Below are positions 1-6,275 of a stretch of DNA of 13,620 bases, piece by piece. Numbering within the stretch: position 1 is the first letter of the stretch; each line of letters opens with the position of its first letter. Location: contig CAIYXO010000263.1 in assembly GCA_903930165.1 (NCBI GenBank), forward strand, positions 1-13,620, written 5' to 3'. The position numbers were made by a program, and so were the translations under genes. This DNA comes from an uncultured Verrucomicrobiota bacterium. GTDB taxonomy: Bacteria > Verrucomicrobiota > Verrucomicrobiia > Limisphaerales > UBA9464. The notes beneath the pieces are model-generated. The model did not search any database, had not been told where the DNA came from, and saw nothing but the letters and a program-made list of their open reading frames with translations.

Positions 1-2
1 TC

Positions 3-443
3 CGCGTCCACAGCGAATGCCTCACCGGCGACGTCTTCGGCTCGCGGCGATGCGACTGCGGCCCGCAACTCCACGCCGCCATGCAGCGCATCGAGGAGGA
101 GGGACGCGGGGTCATCCTCTACATGCGCCAGGAGGGACGCGGGATCGGGCTCGGGCCCAAGATCAAGGCCTACAAGCTCCAGGAGCAGGGTCTCGACACC
201 GTGGACGCGAATCTCAAGCTGGGCTTCCCGATGGACCTGCGCGACTACGGTTTCGGGGCCCAGATGCTGTGCGACCTCGGCCTCAAGACGATCCGCCTCC
301 TGACCAACAACCCGAAGAAGGTCGTCGGGCTGCAGGGACACGGACTCGAGATCGTCGAACAGCTGCCGATCCGCGTGAAGCCGAACCCGGAGAACGAGCG
401 CTACCTGAAGACCAAACGCGAGCGGATGGGGCACACGCTTTGA
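3..443 (+). CDS. ribA: GTP cyclohydrolase II domain, C-terminal part (5' end outside window)
   Basis: This enzyme opens the GTP ring in the first committed step of riboflavin synthesis, releasing formate and pyrophosphate in the cytoplasm. The reading frame is open from the window's first bases and gives 146 residues up to TGA at 441-443. The visible part starts RVHSECLTGDVFGSRRCDCG, which contains the three zinc-binding cysteines of the family (visible residues 6, 17 and 19). The GTP-binding/catalytic block YMRQEGRGIGL and the late TNNPKK motif follow. The C-terminus ends normally (KTKRERMGHTL), so only the N-terminus is missing. Many bacteria fuse this domain behind a RibB domain (RibBA); whether that holds here cannot be seen. 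The next plus-strand gene starts 100 bases downstream and has no evident link to riboflavin. The identity of the domain is very secure; the choice between RibA and RibBA is open. Confidence 0.95.
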   Translation, partial: RVHSECLTGDVFGSRRCDCGPQLHAAMQRIEEEGRGVILYMRQEGRGIGLGPKIKAYKLQEQGLDTVDANLKLGFPMDLRDYGFGAQMLCDLGLKTIRLLTNNPKKVVGLQGHGLEIVEQLPIRVKPNPENERYLKTKRERMGHTL

Positions 444-543
444 TGCCGTGCCGGTTCCACGCGGGATTCATGGGCTTTCGTGAGCCGGAATTGCCCGGGA
501 ATCCGTTCGGATCCGCGAAATCCGGTTCCGCTCTTCGCCTTCC

Positions 544-1782
544 ATGCCCCAAAACATCGACTTTGGCCATGCACCGGAAACGGTTCGGAATTGGAAATCC
601 CTCGCGTCGGAAGCGCTGAGGTCCGGGGCCACCACGCCGTTCTACCTGTTCGCGGCAGAGCCGATCCGGGAACGGATCTCGGAACTCGAGGCCCTCGACT
701 TCGGCCGCCCCGTCACCCACTGGCTTTCCACCAAGACCCAGCCCTTGGCGCCCCTTCTCCGCTGGTGGCGGGAGGAGGGACGTCCGGTCGAGGTGGTCAG
801 TGAGTTCGAGTTCCGGGCCGCCCGGGTCGAAGGCTTTCCAGTAGGACAGATCCTGATCAATGGACCGGCCAAGCACCGCTGGCTGCCGGCATTGGCCGAA
901 GCGGGGATGCGGGTGAACTTCGATTCGGCCGGAGAGCTGGAGACGCTCCTTCCGCTGGCCCGCAGGTTGGATTGGCGGTGCGGGTTGAGGATCTGTACCC
1001 GGGAGGAGTTCGATCCCGAGCACTCCGCATTCGCCACACAGTTCGGCTTCACTCCCGAAGAGGCGCGGGACGTCCTGCCGGAACTGCTGCGGGCCGGCCC
1101 GGCACCCGAAGTCCTGCACCTGCACCTGCGCACCAACGTCTCACGCGCCGGGATCTACGTCTCCGCCCTGTCGGAGGCCATCGACCTCGCAGGGGAGACG
1201 GGCTGGCGGCCGCGGGTGGTCGATCTCGGGGGCGGACTCCCGCCCGGCCACACCACAGGTCGCGACGGCAAGCGATTCGACAATTCGATGAACCTCGCCG
1301 ACTTCGCGGCACAAGTCCGAAGGCTTCTGGACGCCCACCCATACGTCGAGGAACTCTGGCTGGAGAACGGACGGTTCGTGAGCGCCGGATCCGGCATCCT
1401 CGTGCTGAAGGTCCTCGACGCGAAACGGCGGCGTGGATTGCGCCAACTGATCTGCGATGGCGGCCGCACGATGAACGCGCTGGTGTCGAACTGGGAACAG
1501 CATCGGCTCGAAACCTTGGAGAGCCGGCAAGGTGAAGGCCTGGAGACCGTCGTCCACGGGCCGACCTGCATGGCTTGGGACCAGATCGCGCGCCAACCCC
1601 TGCCATCGGACGTCGGACCGGGAGATCATCTCGTGTGGTTCGAGGCCGGCGCCTATCACTTGGCTTGGGAAACCCGTTTCAGCCACGGACTCGCCGCAGT
1701 CTGGTGGCGCGATGACGGGGGACTTCGTGAAGTCCGCCGCGCGGAGGACTTCGAAAGCTGGTGGGGCGGCTGGAACCGCTAG
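544..1782 (+). CDS. PLP-dependent decarboxylase of the DapDC/ODC fold (fold type III), substrate unknown
   Basis: The 412-residue product has the architecture of group IV decarboxylases (diaminopimelate, ornithine or arginine decarboxylases): an N-terminal PLP barrel and a C-terminal beta domain. K64 in HWLSTKTQP sits where the PLP lysine of Y-A-x-K-A lies. GGG at 229-231 (VVDLGGGLP) is the phosphate-binding glycine loop, ENGR at 274-277 replaces the usual EPGR, and C342 with D346 (GPTCMAWD) matches the cross-subunit catalytic GPxCxxxD. GAY at 369-371 matches the final active-site tyrosine. The canonical HxGSQ segment reads HLRTN (194-198) and the lysine context is WLSTK, so the substrate is probably not diaminopimelate. 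Length matches the family (about 400-420). The ATG at 544 lies in a TTCC-ATG context with no Shine-Dalgarno sequence. No pathway partner is adjacent. Alternatives are a carboxynorspermidine-type or natural-product decarboxylase, or a racemase-like member. The fold call is strong; the reaction is undetermined. Confidence 0.85.
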   Translation: MPQNIDFGHAPETVRNWKSLASEALRSGATTPFYLFAAEPIRERISELEALDFGRPVTHWLSTKTQPLAPLLRWWREEGRPVEVVSEFEFRAARVEGFPVGQILINGPAKHRWLPALAEAGMRVNFDSAGELETLLPLARRLDWRCGLRICTREEFDPEHSAFATQFGFTPEEARDVLPELLRAGPAPEVLHLHLRTNVSRAGIYVSALSEAIDLAGETGWRPRVVDLGGGLPPGHTTGRDGKRFDNSMNLADFAAQVRRLLDAHPYVEELWLENGRFVSAGSGILVLKVLDAKRRRGLRQLICDGGRTMNALVSNWEQHRLETLESRQGEGLETVVHGPTCMAWDQIARQPLPSDVGPGDHLVWFEAGAYHLAWETRFSHGLAAVWWRDDGGLREVRRAEDFESWWGGWNR

Positions 1783-1793
1783 GCGACGAACCC

Positions 1794-1991
1794 TCAACCT
1801 TGGAAGCCGGCGGCACGGGCCAGCTCCAACACCCGGGGCCGAGCGATCTCGAACGCGTCCCGCAGTCCAACGAGGTCGGGCAGAACCCTCTTTTGCGTCG
1901 CCTGGTCAACGCCTACGACCGGGCGAATCCTCCACCGCAACGTTGTGGAGGCCGTCCAGGGTGCTGACCGAGGGTTTCTCCCAGGCACCAC
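1794..1991 (-). CDS. Possible small ORF or gene remnant, unrecognised
   Basis: This frame encodes at most 65 residues. The first ~20 overlap the preceding small gene in another frame and look like shadow sequence. The last ~40 look coding: VLPDLVGLRDAFEIARPRV continues into a helical LELARAAGF stretch, and most of the closing codons end in G or C, as in the neighbouring genes. No ATG, GTG, TTG or CTG lies between the overlap and the protein-like part, so an independent start is hard to place. The segment could be the C-terminal remnant of a decayed gene, a frameshifted continuation of the 1906-2115 gene, or chance. I recognise no family. Confidence 0.22.
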   Translation of the reverse strand: MVPGRNPRSAPWTASTTLRWRIRPVVGVDQATQKRVLPDLVGLRDAFEIARPRVLELARAAGFQG

Positions 1992-2115
1992 TACCCCCCT
2001 TCCCGGCCGCAGGGAATTCCGGATCCGGAACCTCGTACCGTCTTCCTGCGCTGGTCAGGATCACGACGGGCCGAAAGCCGTGGGCCATCCTGTCCCGGAT
2101 GCGGTCCAGATTCAC
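1906..2115 (-). CDS. Small conserved-type hypothetical protein (MNLDRIRDRM..GFRPV family)
   Basis: This 69-residue product resembles a small soluble family that I recall from Verrucomicrobia and Planctomycetes. Members start like M-T-x-x-x-I-R-x-x-x, continue with an F-R/K-P-F-x-I-x-x-x-D/S-G-R stretch, then V-P-H-P-E/D-F, and end in a D-x-L-H-I-V-x-x-E segment. Here the matching pieces are MNLDRIRDRMAHGFRPVVIL, TSAGRRYEVPDPEF, and STLDGLHNVAVEDSP. The function of that family is unknown to me. The start is GTG (2113-2115) with no Shine-Dalgarno sequence. The gene lies about 100 bases downstream of the ligase-like gene on the same strand and could share its transcript. Its length and motif order argue that it is intact. 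Family resemblance is from memory and not from a search. Confidence 0.6.
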   Translation of the reverse strand: MNLDRIRDRMAHGFRPVVILTSAGRRYEVPDPEFPAAGKGGSGAWEKPSVSTLDGLHNVAVEDSPGRRR

Positions 2116-2214
2116 GGAAGCCGGTTGGCGGACGCCCCCAGCTTCGGCAAGGGGCTCACCGCACCCACATCGGACCCGTGTCTCAAGAAGGCCGATCGTC
2201 GACGCAGCACCGGC

Positions 2215-3297
2215 TCAGTAGACGCCCTCGACGATGGTCTTCTCCATCGCGCCGAAAGGACGCACGTCGCCGACGCCGTCCCAGGCGTATGGCGGACGCG
2301 GTGCGCGCCGGATGGCCTCGTCCCGCTCCAGGAATCGCGGCATGAAGAACTCCTTCGTCAACGTGGTCAGCTCCACGCGCCCGAACTCCCCGTAGTTCAC
2401 CAACTCGTTCGTCGCCGCCGGCTTCACCACGCGCAACACCGCTCGCGGCTGCGGCGAGTAGTAGGTGACGCTGAAGTTGTCCTCGGGTTGGAGCGGCACG
2501 CTGGCCGCCAGGCCCATGAGGGTGTTGCCGTAGGTCGGATAGAACCCGATACGTCCCTCCAGCAGTTCCTCGACGATGAAACGGACCTCCTGAGGCTTCA
2601 TCGAGGTGCCGCCACAGAAGACGCCGCGGATGCCGGCCTCCCAGAGGTTCACCTGCTCCGCCAAGGCTTCCAGCAGCTTCGGCGTCGTGAACAGGCCGCT
2701 CACCTTGCGATGCTTCAGGATGGTCGCGGCCTGATCCACCACGTGGGCCATGTACTGCTTCGCCACCTCGTACTGCTTGTTCGAAAGCAGCTTCTTCACG
2801 AAGCGTGGATCCAGGTCGATGAAGTAACAGGAACTTCCACGGACATTGGCCAGATGCTCGATTGCGAGCCGGAGCCGCCGCGGACCGGTCGGTCCCATCA
2901 TCAACCACGCCCCACCCCGCGGGAAGTGGTCGTCGGCGATCTTGTCGCTGAACTCCGAGTAATCGACCTTGTAGTCGTTCCAGCCGATGCGCTGCTTCGG
3001 CATTCCCGTGGTGCCGCCGGTCTCGAAGATGTTGAACGGCTTGCCCTTGAAGGCCGCTGGAACCCAAACCTCCGGTTGCAGGTCCCGAAGGGTTTCGTCC
3101 TGGAAATGCTCGAACTTGAGCACGTCCTCGAAGCTCCGGATCTCCTGGCGCGGATCCCAGTTCTTCTTCGCCCAATCCAGCCAGAACGGACAGCCGGTCT
3201 CGGGACTGAAATGCCACTGGATGATCTCGCGAAGGTGGGCGTCGAGCTGGGCCTTGGCGGCGGCAACGGCCTCGGGGGCAACAGTGGGGATCGGCAT
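2215..3297 (-). CDS. Adenylate-forming ligase-like protein (LuxE/PaaK-type), lacking the C-terminal lid
   Basis: The 360-residue product looks like the large N-terminal domain of the ANL superfamily of AMP-forming enzymes, which activate carboxylic acids as acyl-adenylates. The phosphate-binding A3-type loop is ETGGTTGMPKQ (residues 92-102). CGGTSMKP (228-235) followed by YPTYGNTLMGLA (253-264) occupies the place of the A4/A5 adenine-binding region. GRVELTTLTKEFFMPRF (306-322) and GDVRPF (343-348) resemble the run-up to and the Asp of the A7 motif. The protein stops about 12 residues later (MEKTIVEGVY), so the roughly 100-residue C-terminal domain with the catalytic lysine is absent. LuxE acyl-protein synthetases have a similar short length (about 370). 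The ATG at 3297 was chosen because all recognisable homology begins there; an upstream extension to 4008 would run through the oppositely oriented transporter gene. No acyl carrier, reductase or thioesterase is adjacent. The substrate is unknown. Confidence 0.85.
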   Translation of the reverse strand: MPIPTVAPEAVAAAKAQLDAHLREIIQWHFSPETGCPFWLDWAKKNWDPRQEIRSFEDVLKFEHFQDETLRDLQPEVWVPAAFKGKPFNIFETGGTTGMPKQRIGWNDYKVDYSEFSDKIADDHFPRGGAWLMMGPTGPRRLRLAIEHLANVRGSSCYFIDLDPRFVKKLLSNKQYEVAKQYMAHVVDQAATILKHRKVSGLFTTPKLLEALAEQVNLWEAGIRGVFCGGTSMKPQEVRFIVEELLEGRIGFYPTYGNTLMGLAASVPLQPEDNFSVTYYSPQPRAVLRVVKPAATNELVNYGEFGRVELTTLTKEFFMPRFLERDEAIRRAPRPPYAWDGVGDVRPFGAMEKTIVEGVY

Positions 3298-3322
3298 AAC
3301 GTCGTTTGTTCGCCCCGACGAT

Positions 3323-3356
3323 AGTACGTGTCCGTACTTTTTAAACTGGGAAGTTT
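3323..3356. promoter_or_regulatory. Two adjacent inverted repeats in a divergent promoter region
   Basis: AGTACG-TGTC-CGTACT (3323-3338) is a perfect 6-bp-arm inverted repeat. It is followed by a run of five T (3338-3342) and then by AAACT-GGGA-AGTTT (3343-3356), a perfect 5-bp-arm repeat. Both have 4-base centres and sit between the divergent starts of the ligase-like gene (3297) and the transporter gene (about 3577). They are 26-59 bases upstream of the ligase start. They could be operator half-sites for a regulator of one or both genes. The first repeat plus its T-run also resembles a weak intrinsic terminator read on the plus strand, but no plus-strand gene ends here. On the minus strand TACTAT overlaps the first repeat and could be a -10 element, with no convincing -35. 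Confidence 0.35.
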
Positions 3357-3576
3357 GGGAAGCGATTTCCTCCTGGCAGGGCGACGGCTCCGGCCACGCC
3401 GCATTCCCGCATTCATTGGATGATTCCTTCAGCTCCGCAGGATCGTTCGCCCAGGCCTCTCCGGCGTCCAATTGATGGAATTCTGGGCCGAACCTTCGGT
3501 TGGAACAGGTCGTTTGCCCGAGGCGAGGGGCCACGTTTCCACGCCCATCGGAGGATCCCCGTTGCCTTTCCGTTCC

Positions 3577-4851
3577 ATGGGGAACGATGCTCCGCCGACA
3601 CCCGTGACCGCCCCTCGCGAATCCCGTTCCACCGGCCTCCATGCCTGGGGGGTTGTCGCCCTTCTCTGGCCGGTAGCCGTCCTGAACTACCTCGACCGCA
3701 TGATGGTGGCGACCATGCGGTCGTCCATCCGCTCCGACATCCCGGACATCGCCAACGACGCCGAGTTCGGACTGCTGATGGCGATCTTCATGTGGGTCTA
3801 TGCCGCCCTGAGTCCTGTCGGAGGCTATCTCGCCGACCGCTTCAACCGTCGTTGGACCATCCTCCTGAGCCTGCTCGTCTGGTCGGCGGTCACCTGGCTG
3901 ACCGGACATGCGCACTCGTTCACCCAGATGGCGTGGCTGCGAGCGGCCATGGGAGTCAGCGAAGCCTTCTACATGCCCGCCGCTTTGGCGCTGATCGCCG
4001 ACGCCCATCCTGGCGAAACACGTTCACGCGCCATCGGACTTCACCTCAGCGGCGTGTATGTAGGCCAGGCCCTGGGAGGGCTTGGAGGTTGGATCGCCGA
4101 CACCAGCTCGTGGCGCAACGCCTTCATCTGGTTCGGAGCCGCAGGGGTTGTCTACGGGCTGGTGCTCGCCGGGCTTCTGCGGGATCCGGGTCGCGCACGT
4201 GAACAGGCTGCGGGCGAGAAGGCCATCCCGCTCGGTTCCACGCTGAAGGTTCTGTTCGGCAGCGCCGGATTCCTGCTCCTCGTGTTGCATTTCACGCTTC
4301 CCGCCCAACCGGGTTGGGCGGTGAAGAACTGGCTGCCCACGTTCCTCTCCTCGGAGTTCGGCCTGAAGCAGGGACCCGCAGGCCTTTCCGCCACGGGCTA
4401 CGTGACCCTCGCCTCGGTGGCCGGGGTGATCCTGGGAGGCGTGCTCGCCGACCGTTGGAGCCGTCACACGCCCCGCGGCAGGATCCATGTCAGCGCGTTG
4501 GGCGTGGCACTCTGCATCCCGGCCTTGGTTGGATTCGGAATGCCCGGCTCCATGGTCATGGCAATCGCCTGCATGATGCTCTTCGGCCTGGGATTCGGCC
4601 TGTTCGACGCCAACAACATGCCGATTCTCGCCCAGCTGGTCGGGCCCAGGTACCGGGCGACCGGCTATGGGATCATGAACTTCGTCAGCATCAGCGCCGG
4701 CGCCGGCATCACCATCCTGCTCGGCCGGATGCGGGACTCCGGCATCCCGATGTCGCGTGCCTTCCTGATCCTCGCCGCCGTGGCGGCGCTCTCCGTGGCG
4801 GTCGTCTCCGCCATCCGCCTTCCCGCCTGCTCTTCGAATTCCAAGGCCTGA
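3577..4851 (+). CDS. MFS transporter, anion:cation symporter-like; candidate sialic acid/sugar acid permease
   Basis: The product is a 424-residue inner-membrane permease with about 12 hydrophobic segments. The first (AWGVVALLWPVAVLNYLDRM) ends in the NYLDR motif common in the anion:cation symporter group (hexuronate, phthalate or organic acid carriers). The loop between helices 2 and 3 carries the MFS signature GGYLADRFNRRW, with a related GGVLADRWSRH in the second half. The next gene, 28 bases downstream on the same strand, is an N-acetylneuraminate lyase homologue, so uptake of a sialic acid or related acid sugar is the natural inference. The start is uncertain. ATG 3577 leaves 19 residues before helix 1 and has the TTCC-ATG context of other genes here. 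TTG 3562 is 7 bases after a GGAGG (3550-3554). An ATG at 3472 would add 35 residues without membrane character. The transporter class is firm; the substrate is inferred from context only. Confidence 0.9.
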   Translation: MGNDAPPTPVTAPRESRSTGLHAWGVVALLWPVAVLNYLDRMMVATMRSSIRSDIPDIANDAEFGLLMAIFMWVYAALSPVGGYLADRFNRRWTILLSLLVWSAVTWLTGHAHSFTQMAWLRAAMGVSEAFYMPAALALIADAHPGETRSRAIGLHLSGVYVGQALGGLGGWIADTSSWRNAFIWFGAAGVVYGLVLAGLLRDPGRAREQAAGEKAIPLGSTLKVLFGSAGFLLLVLHFTLPAQPGWAVKNWLPTFLSSEFGLKQGPAGLSATGYVTLASVAGVILGGVLADRWSRHTPRGRIHVSALGVALCIPALVGFGMPGSMVMAIACMMLFGLGFGLFDANNMPILAQLVGPRYRATGYGIMNFVSISAGAGITILLGRMRDSGIPMSRAFLILAAVAALSVAVVSAIRLPACSSNSKA

Positions 4852-4879
4852 TCCCTCCGTCCATTCCGTCCCAGATCCA

Positions 4880-5773
4880 ATGCCCCACTTCCCGCTCATA
4901 GCCGCACCTCCCACCGCCTTCCAATCGGACGGCTCGCTCCACCTCGGTGCGGTCGAACTCCAGGCGGAGCGGCTTGCCGCCGACGGCGTGGACGGAGTCT
5001 TCGTTTGCGGCACCACAGGCGAGGCCAGTTCGATGACGACCGCGGAGCGCATGTCCCTCGCGACCCGATGGTCGGAGGTGCTCCGCGGAAGCCCGGTGCA
5101 GCTGCTGGTCCACGTAGGCACCAACTGCGTCGAGGACGCGAAGTCGCTGGCCCGCCACGCCACGACGCTCGGCGCGGGAGGCTTCGCAGCCGTGGCCCCA
5201 TGCTACTTCAAGCCGGCGGACATCCGGACCTTGCTCGAAGTGATGGCGGCGATCGCGGGCGCAGCGCCCGAGCTTCCGTTCTACTACTACGAAATCCCAT
5301 CCCTGACCGGCATCCATCTTCCTTCGGACCGGTTCCTCACGGCGGCTCTCGAGCGCATTCCCAACCTCGTCGGACTCAAGTTCAGCAACAGCGACCTCGT
5401 CATGCTGCAACGGTGCGTGGCGGTGGCTCCGGGGCGGCTGGAGATCCGGATGGGCAGCGACGAACTGCTCCTGGCAGCGCTCCAGTACGGAGCCACCGGC
5501 GCGGTCGGTTCCACCTACAACGTGGCGACACCTCTGTTCCGGGGACTGATCGAATCGGCCCGGGCCGGGGACGTCGCCGCCGCCCGGGCCGCCCAACTAG
5601 TGTCGGTCCGGCTGATAGACACCTTGGCCAAACGCGGTTATCTCCCGTCGCTCAAGGCGCTGATGACCGCCCGAGGGATTCCCATGGGGCCGGTTCGGCT
5701 ACCCCTCCGCAATCTGGACGCCGAATCGACCTCGGAGTTGCTCGTGGAACTCGACTCCCTTGGATTCCGCTGA
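4880..5773 (+). CDS. nanA: N-acetylneuraminate lyase (DapA/NanA aldolase family)
   Basis: This cytoplasmic class I aldolase most likely splits N-acetylneuraminate into pyruvate and N-acetylmannosamine. The 297-residue length is typical. GTTGE at 44-48 is the carboxylate-binding loop of the family. Y137 in YYYEIPSLTGIHL is the catalytic tyrosine, and K167 in GLKFSNSDLVMLQRC is the Schiff-base lysine. GSTYNVATPLF (210-220) is a segment that, with LKFSxSDL and the YEIP pattern, points to lyases of the NanA branch over dihydrodipicolinate synthase. It follows the transporter gene after 28 bases and is probably cotranscribed with it. No nanE, nanK, nagA or nagB is in the window, so the rest of the pathway must lie elsewhere if the role is catabolic. 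A 2-keto-3-deoxy sugar acid aldolase is the main alternative. The ATG at 4880 lacks a Shine-Dalgarno sequence. Confidence 0.85.
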   Translation: MPHFPLIAAPPTAFQSDGSLHLGAVELQAERLAADGVDGVFVCGTTGEASSMTTAERMSLATRWSEVLRGSPVQLLVHVGTNCVEDAKSLARHATTLGAGGFAAVAPCYFKPADIRTLLEVMAAIAGAAPELPFYYYEIPSLTGIHLPSDRFLTAALERIPNLVGLKFSNSDLVMLQRCVAVAPGRLEIRMGSDELLLAALQYGATGAVGSTYNVATPLFRGLIESARAGDVAAARAAQLVSVRLIDTLAKRGYLPSLKALMTARGIPMGPVRLPLRNLDAESTSELLVELDSLGFR

Positions 5774-5831
5774 GTCCGTGTCGGCTTCCCGCCGATCCCG
5801 AACCGTCTGGCGGGCAATTCTCCCGGGAAAA

Positions 5832-6113
5832 TCAGGATCCAGAACTCGGACAATCCCGGATCGGTTCCTTCCCTTCATCCAGGAATTCGCCGTTCACGTC
5901 GGAAACCACGGGGAATCCATGCTCGCCCTCGCGCTGATGGGGCGCCGTTTCAGAGAAGCCTCCCCGATCGCCCAGATACAGCCGAAGACATTGCCGGACG
6001 ACGTTTTTCCCATCGAGTCCTCCCAGCTCCGCCACCTCGAGGAGACGCCGGTTGTCAGCGGTCAACTCAACGCCCATCCATGTGCGGGAACGGTTCGAAG
6101 TCTCGGTTTCCAC
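5832..6113 (-). CDS. Small ribbon-helix-helix-like protein (putative DNA-binding)
   Basis: The 93-residue product has a predicted strand (RTWMGVELT, residues 10-18), a helix (ADNRRLLEVAEL), a short GGLDGK turn and a second helix (NVVRQCLRLYLGDR). That is the layout of Arc/CopG-type ribbon-helix-helix DNA-binding dimers. The C-terminal half (residues 51-93) is charged and has no recognisable domain. Translation would start at GTG 6113, which keeps the whole strand, or at ATG 6077, which begins inside it. It faces away from the 6276-6647 gene, whose product has the same kind of fold, and the gap between them carries clustered palindromes. It converges with the lyase gene (58 bases apart). No toxin-like partner is visible beside it. 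The fold is inferred from the pattern alone, and the gene could still be spurious. Confidence 0.5.
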   Translation of the reverse strand: METETSNRSRTWMGVELTADNRRLLEVAELGGLDGKNVVRQCLRLYLGDRGGFSETAPHQREGEHGFPVVSDVNGEFLDEGKEPIRDCPSSGS

Positions 6114-6129
6114 GAGTTTGTATTACCGC

Positions 6130-6158
6130 ATTGCAGCAATTCGTAAGTGCTTCGTCAA
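6130..6158 (-). promoter_or_regulatory. Candidate sigma70-type promoter for the 6113-5832 gene
   Basis: Read on the minus strand, TTGACG (6158-6153) matches five of six positions of the -35 consensus. TGCAAT (6135-6130) matches four of six of the -10 consensus, with an exact 17-base spacer. The predicted transcription start near 6123 is just upstream of the GTG start at 6113. The local sequence is AT-richer than anything around it, which supports a promoter role. The -10 box is embedded in the ATTGC-A-GCAAT palindrome. Confidence 0.4.
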
Positions 6159-6173
6159 CTTGCATTTGCGCAA
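6130..6173. promoter_or_regulatory. Clustered TTGC/GCAA palindromes, candidate operator
   Basis: ATTGC-A-GCAAT (6130-6140) is a perfect palindrome with 5-bp arms, and TTGCGCAA (6166-6173) is a perfect 8-bp palindrome. A further TTGC lies at 6160-6163, so five TTGC or GCAA tetramers fall within 44 bases. The two palindrome centres are about 34-35 bases apart, a little over three helical turns. The sites lie between two divergent genes for ribbon-helix-helix-like proteins, a family that usually binds short repeated half-sites and often represses its own promoter. The first palindrome covers the candidate -10 box. Autoregulation by one of the two products is inference. Confidence 0.4.
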
Positions 6174-6275
6174 TATCACGGAGGTTGAATACGGTCCCGT
6201 CGACGTCTTGGGATTCCGCGAAGGCGCCTTCGGGCATGCCTGTCCGCGGCTTCAATTTCCGAGGCGGTTCAATCC

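Noticed and set aside
444..543. Riboswitch or regulatory RNA between ribA and the PLP enzyme gene
   Set aside because: No FMN-type or lysine-type conserved elements, stable hairpin or promoter-like boxes were visible in these 100 bases.
1945..3324. Long plus-strand ORFs opposite the ligase gene, and similar long ORFs opposite the oxidoreductase and nrdJ genes (for example 8440-10371)
   Set aside because: These are shadows produced by high GC at third positions. Their products are Arg-, Gly- and His-rich with no recognisable motifs, and the opposite strand encodes clear enzymes.
3298..4008. Upstream extension of the ligase-like gene (237 extra minus-strand codons)
   Set aside because: It lies opposite the transporter gene, its sequence is low-complexity shadow-like, and homology starts exactly at the ATG at 3297.
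5815..5834. Near-palindrome around TCTCCCGGGAAA as a terminator for the lyase gene
   Set aside because: The arms meet without a loop and there is no T-run on either strand, so it cannot act as an intrinsic terminator.
6067..6255. 62-residue minus-strand ORF overlapping the palindromes upstream of the 6113-5832 gene
   Set aside because: It runs through the AT-richer promoter-like stretch, overlaps the candidate operator and the start of the ribbon-helix-helix-like gene, and its residues show no domain pattern.
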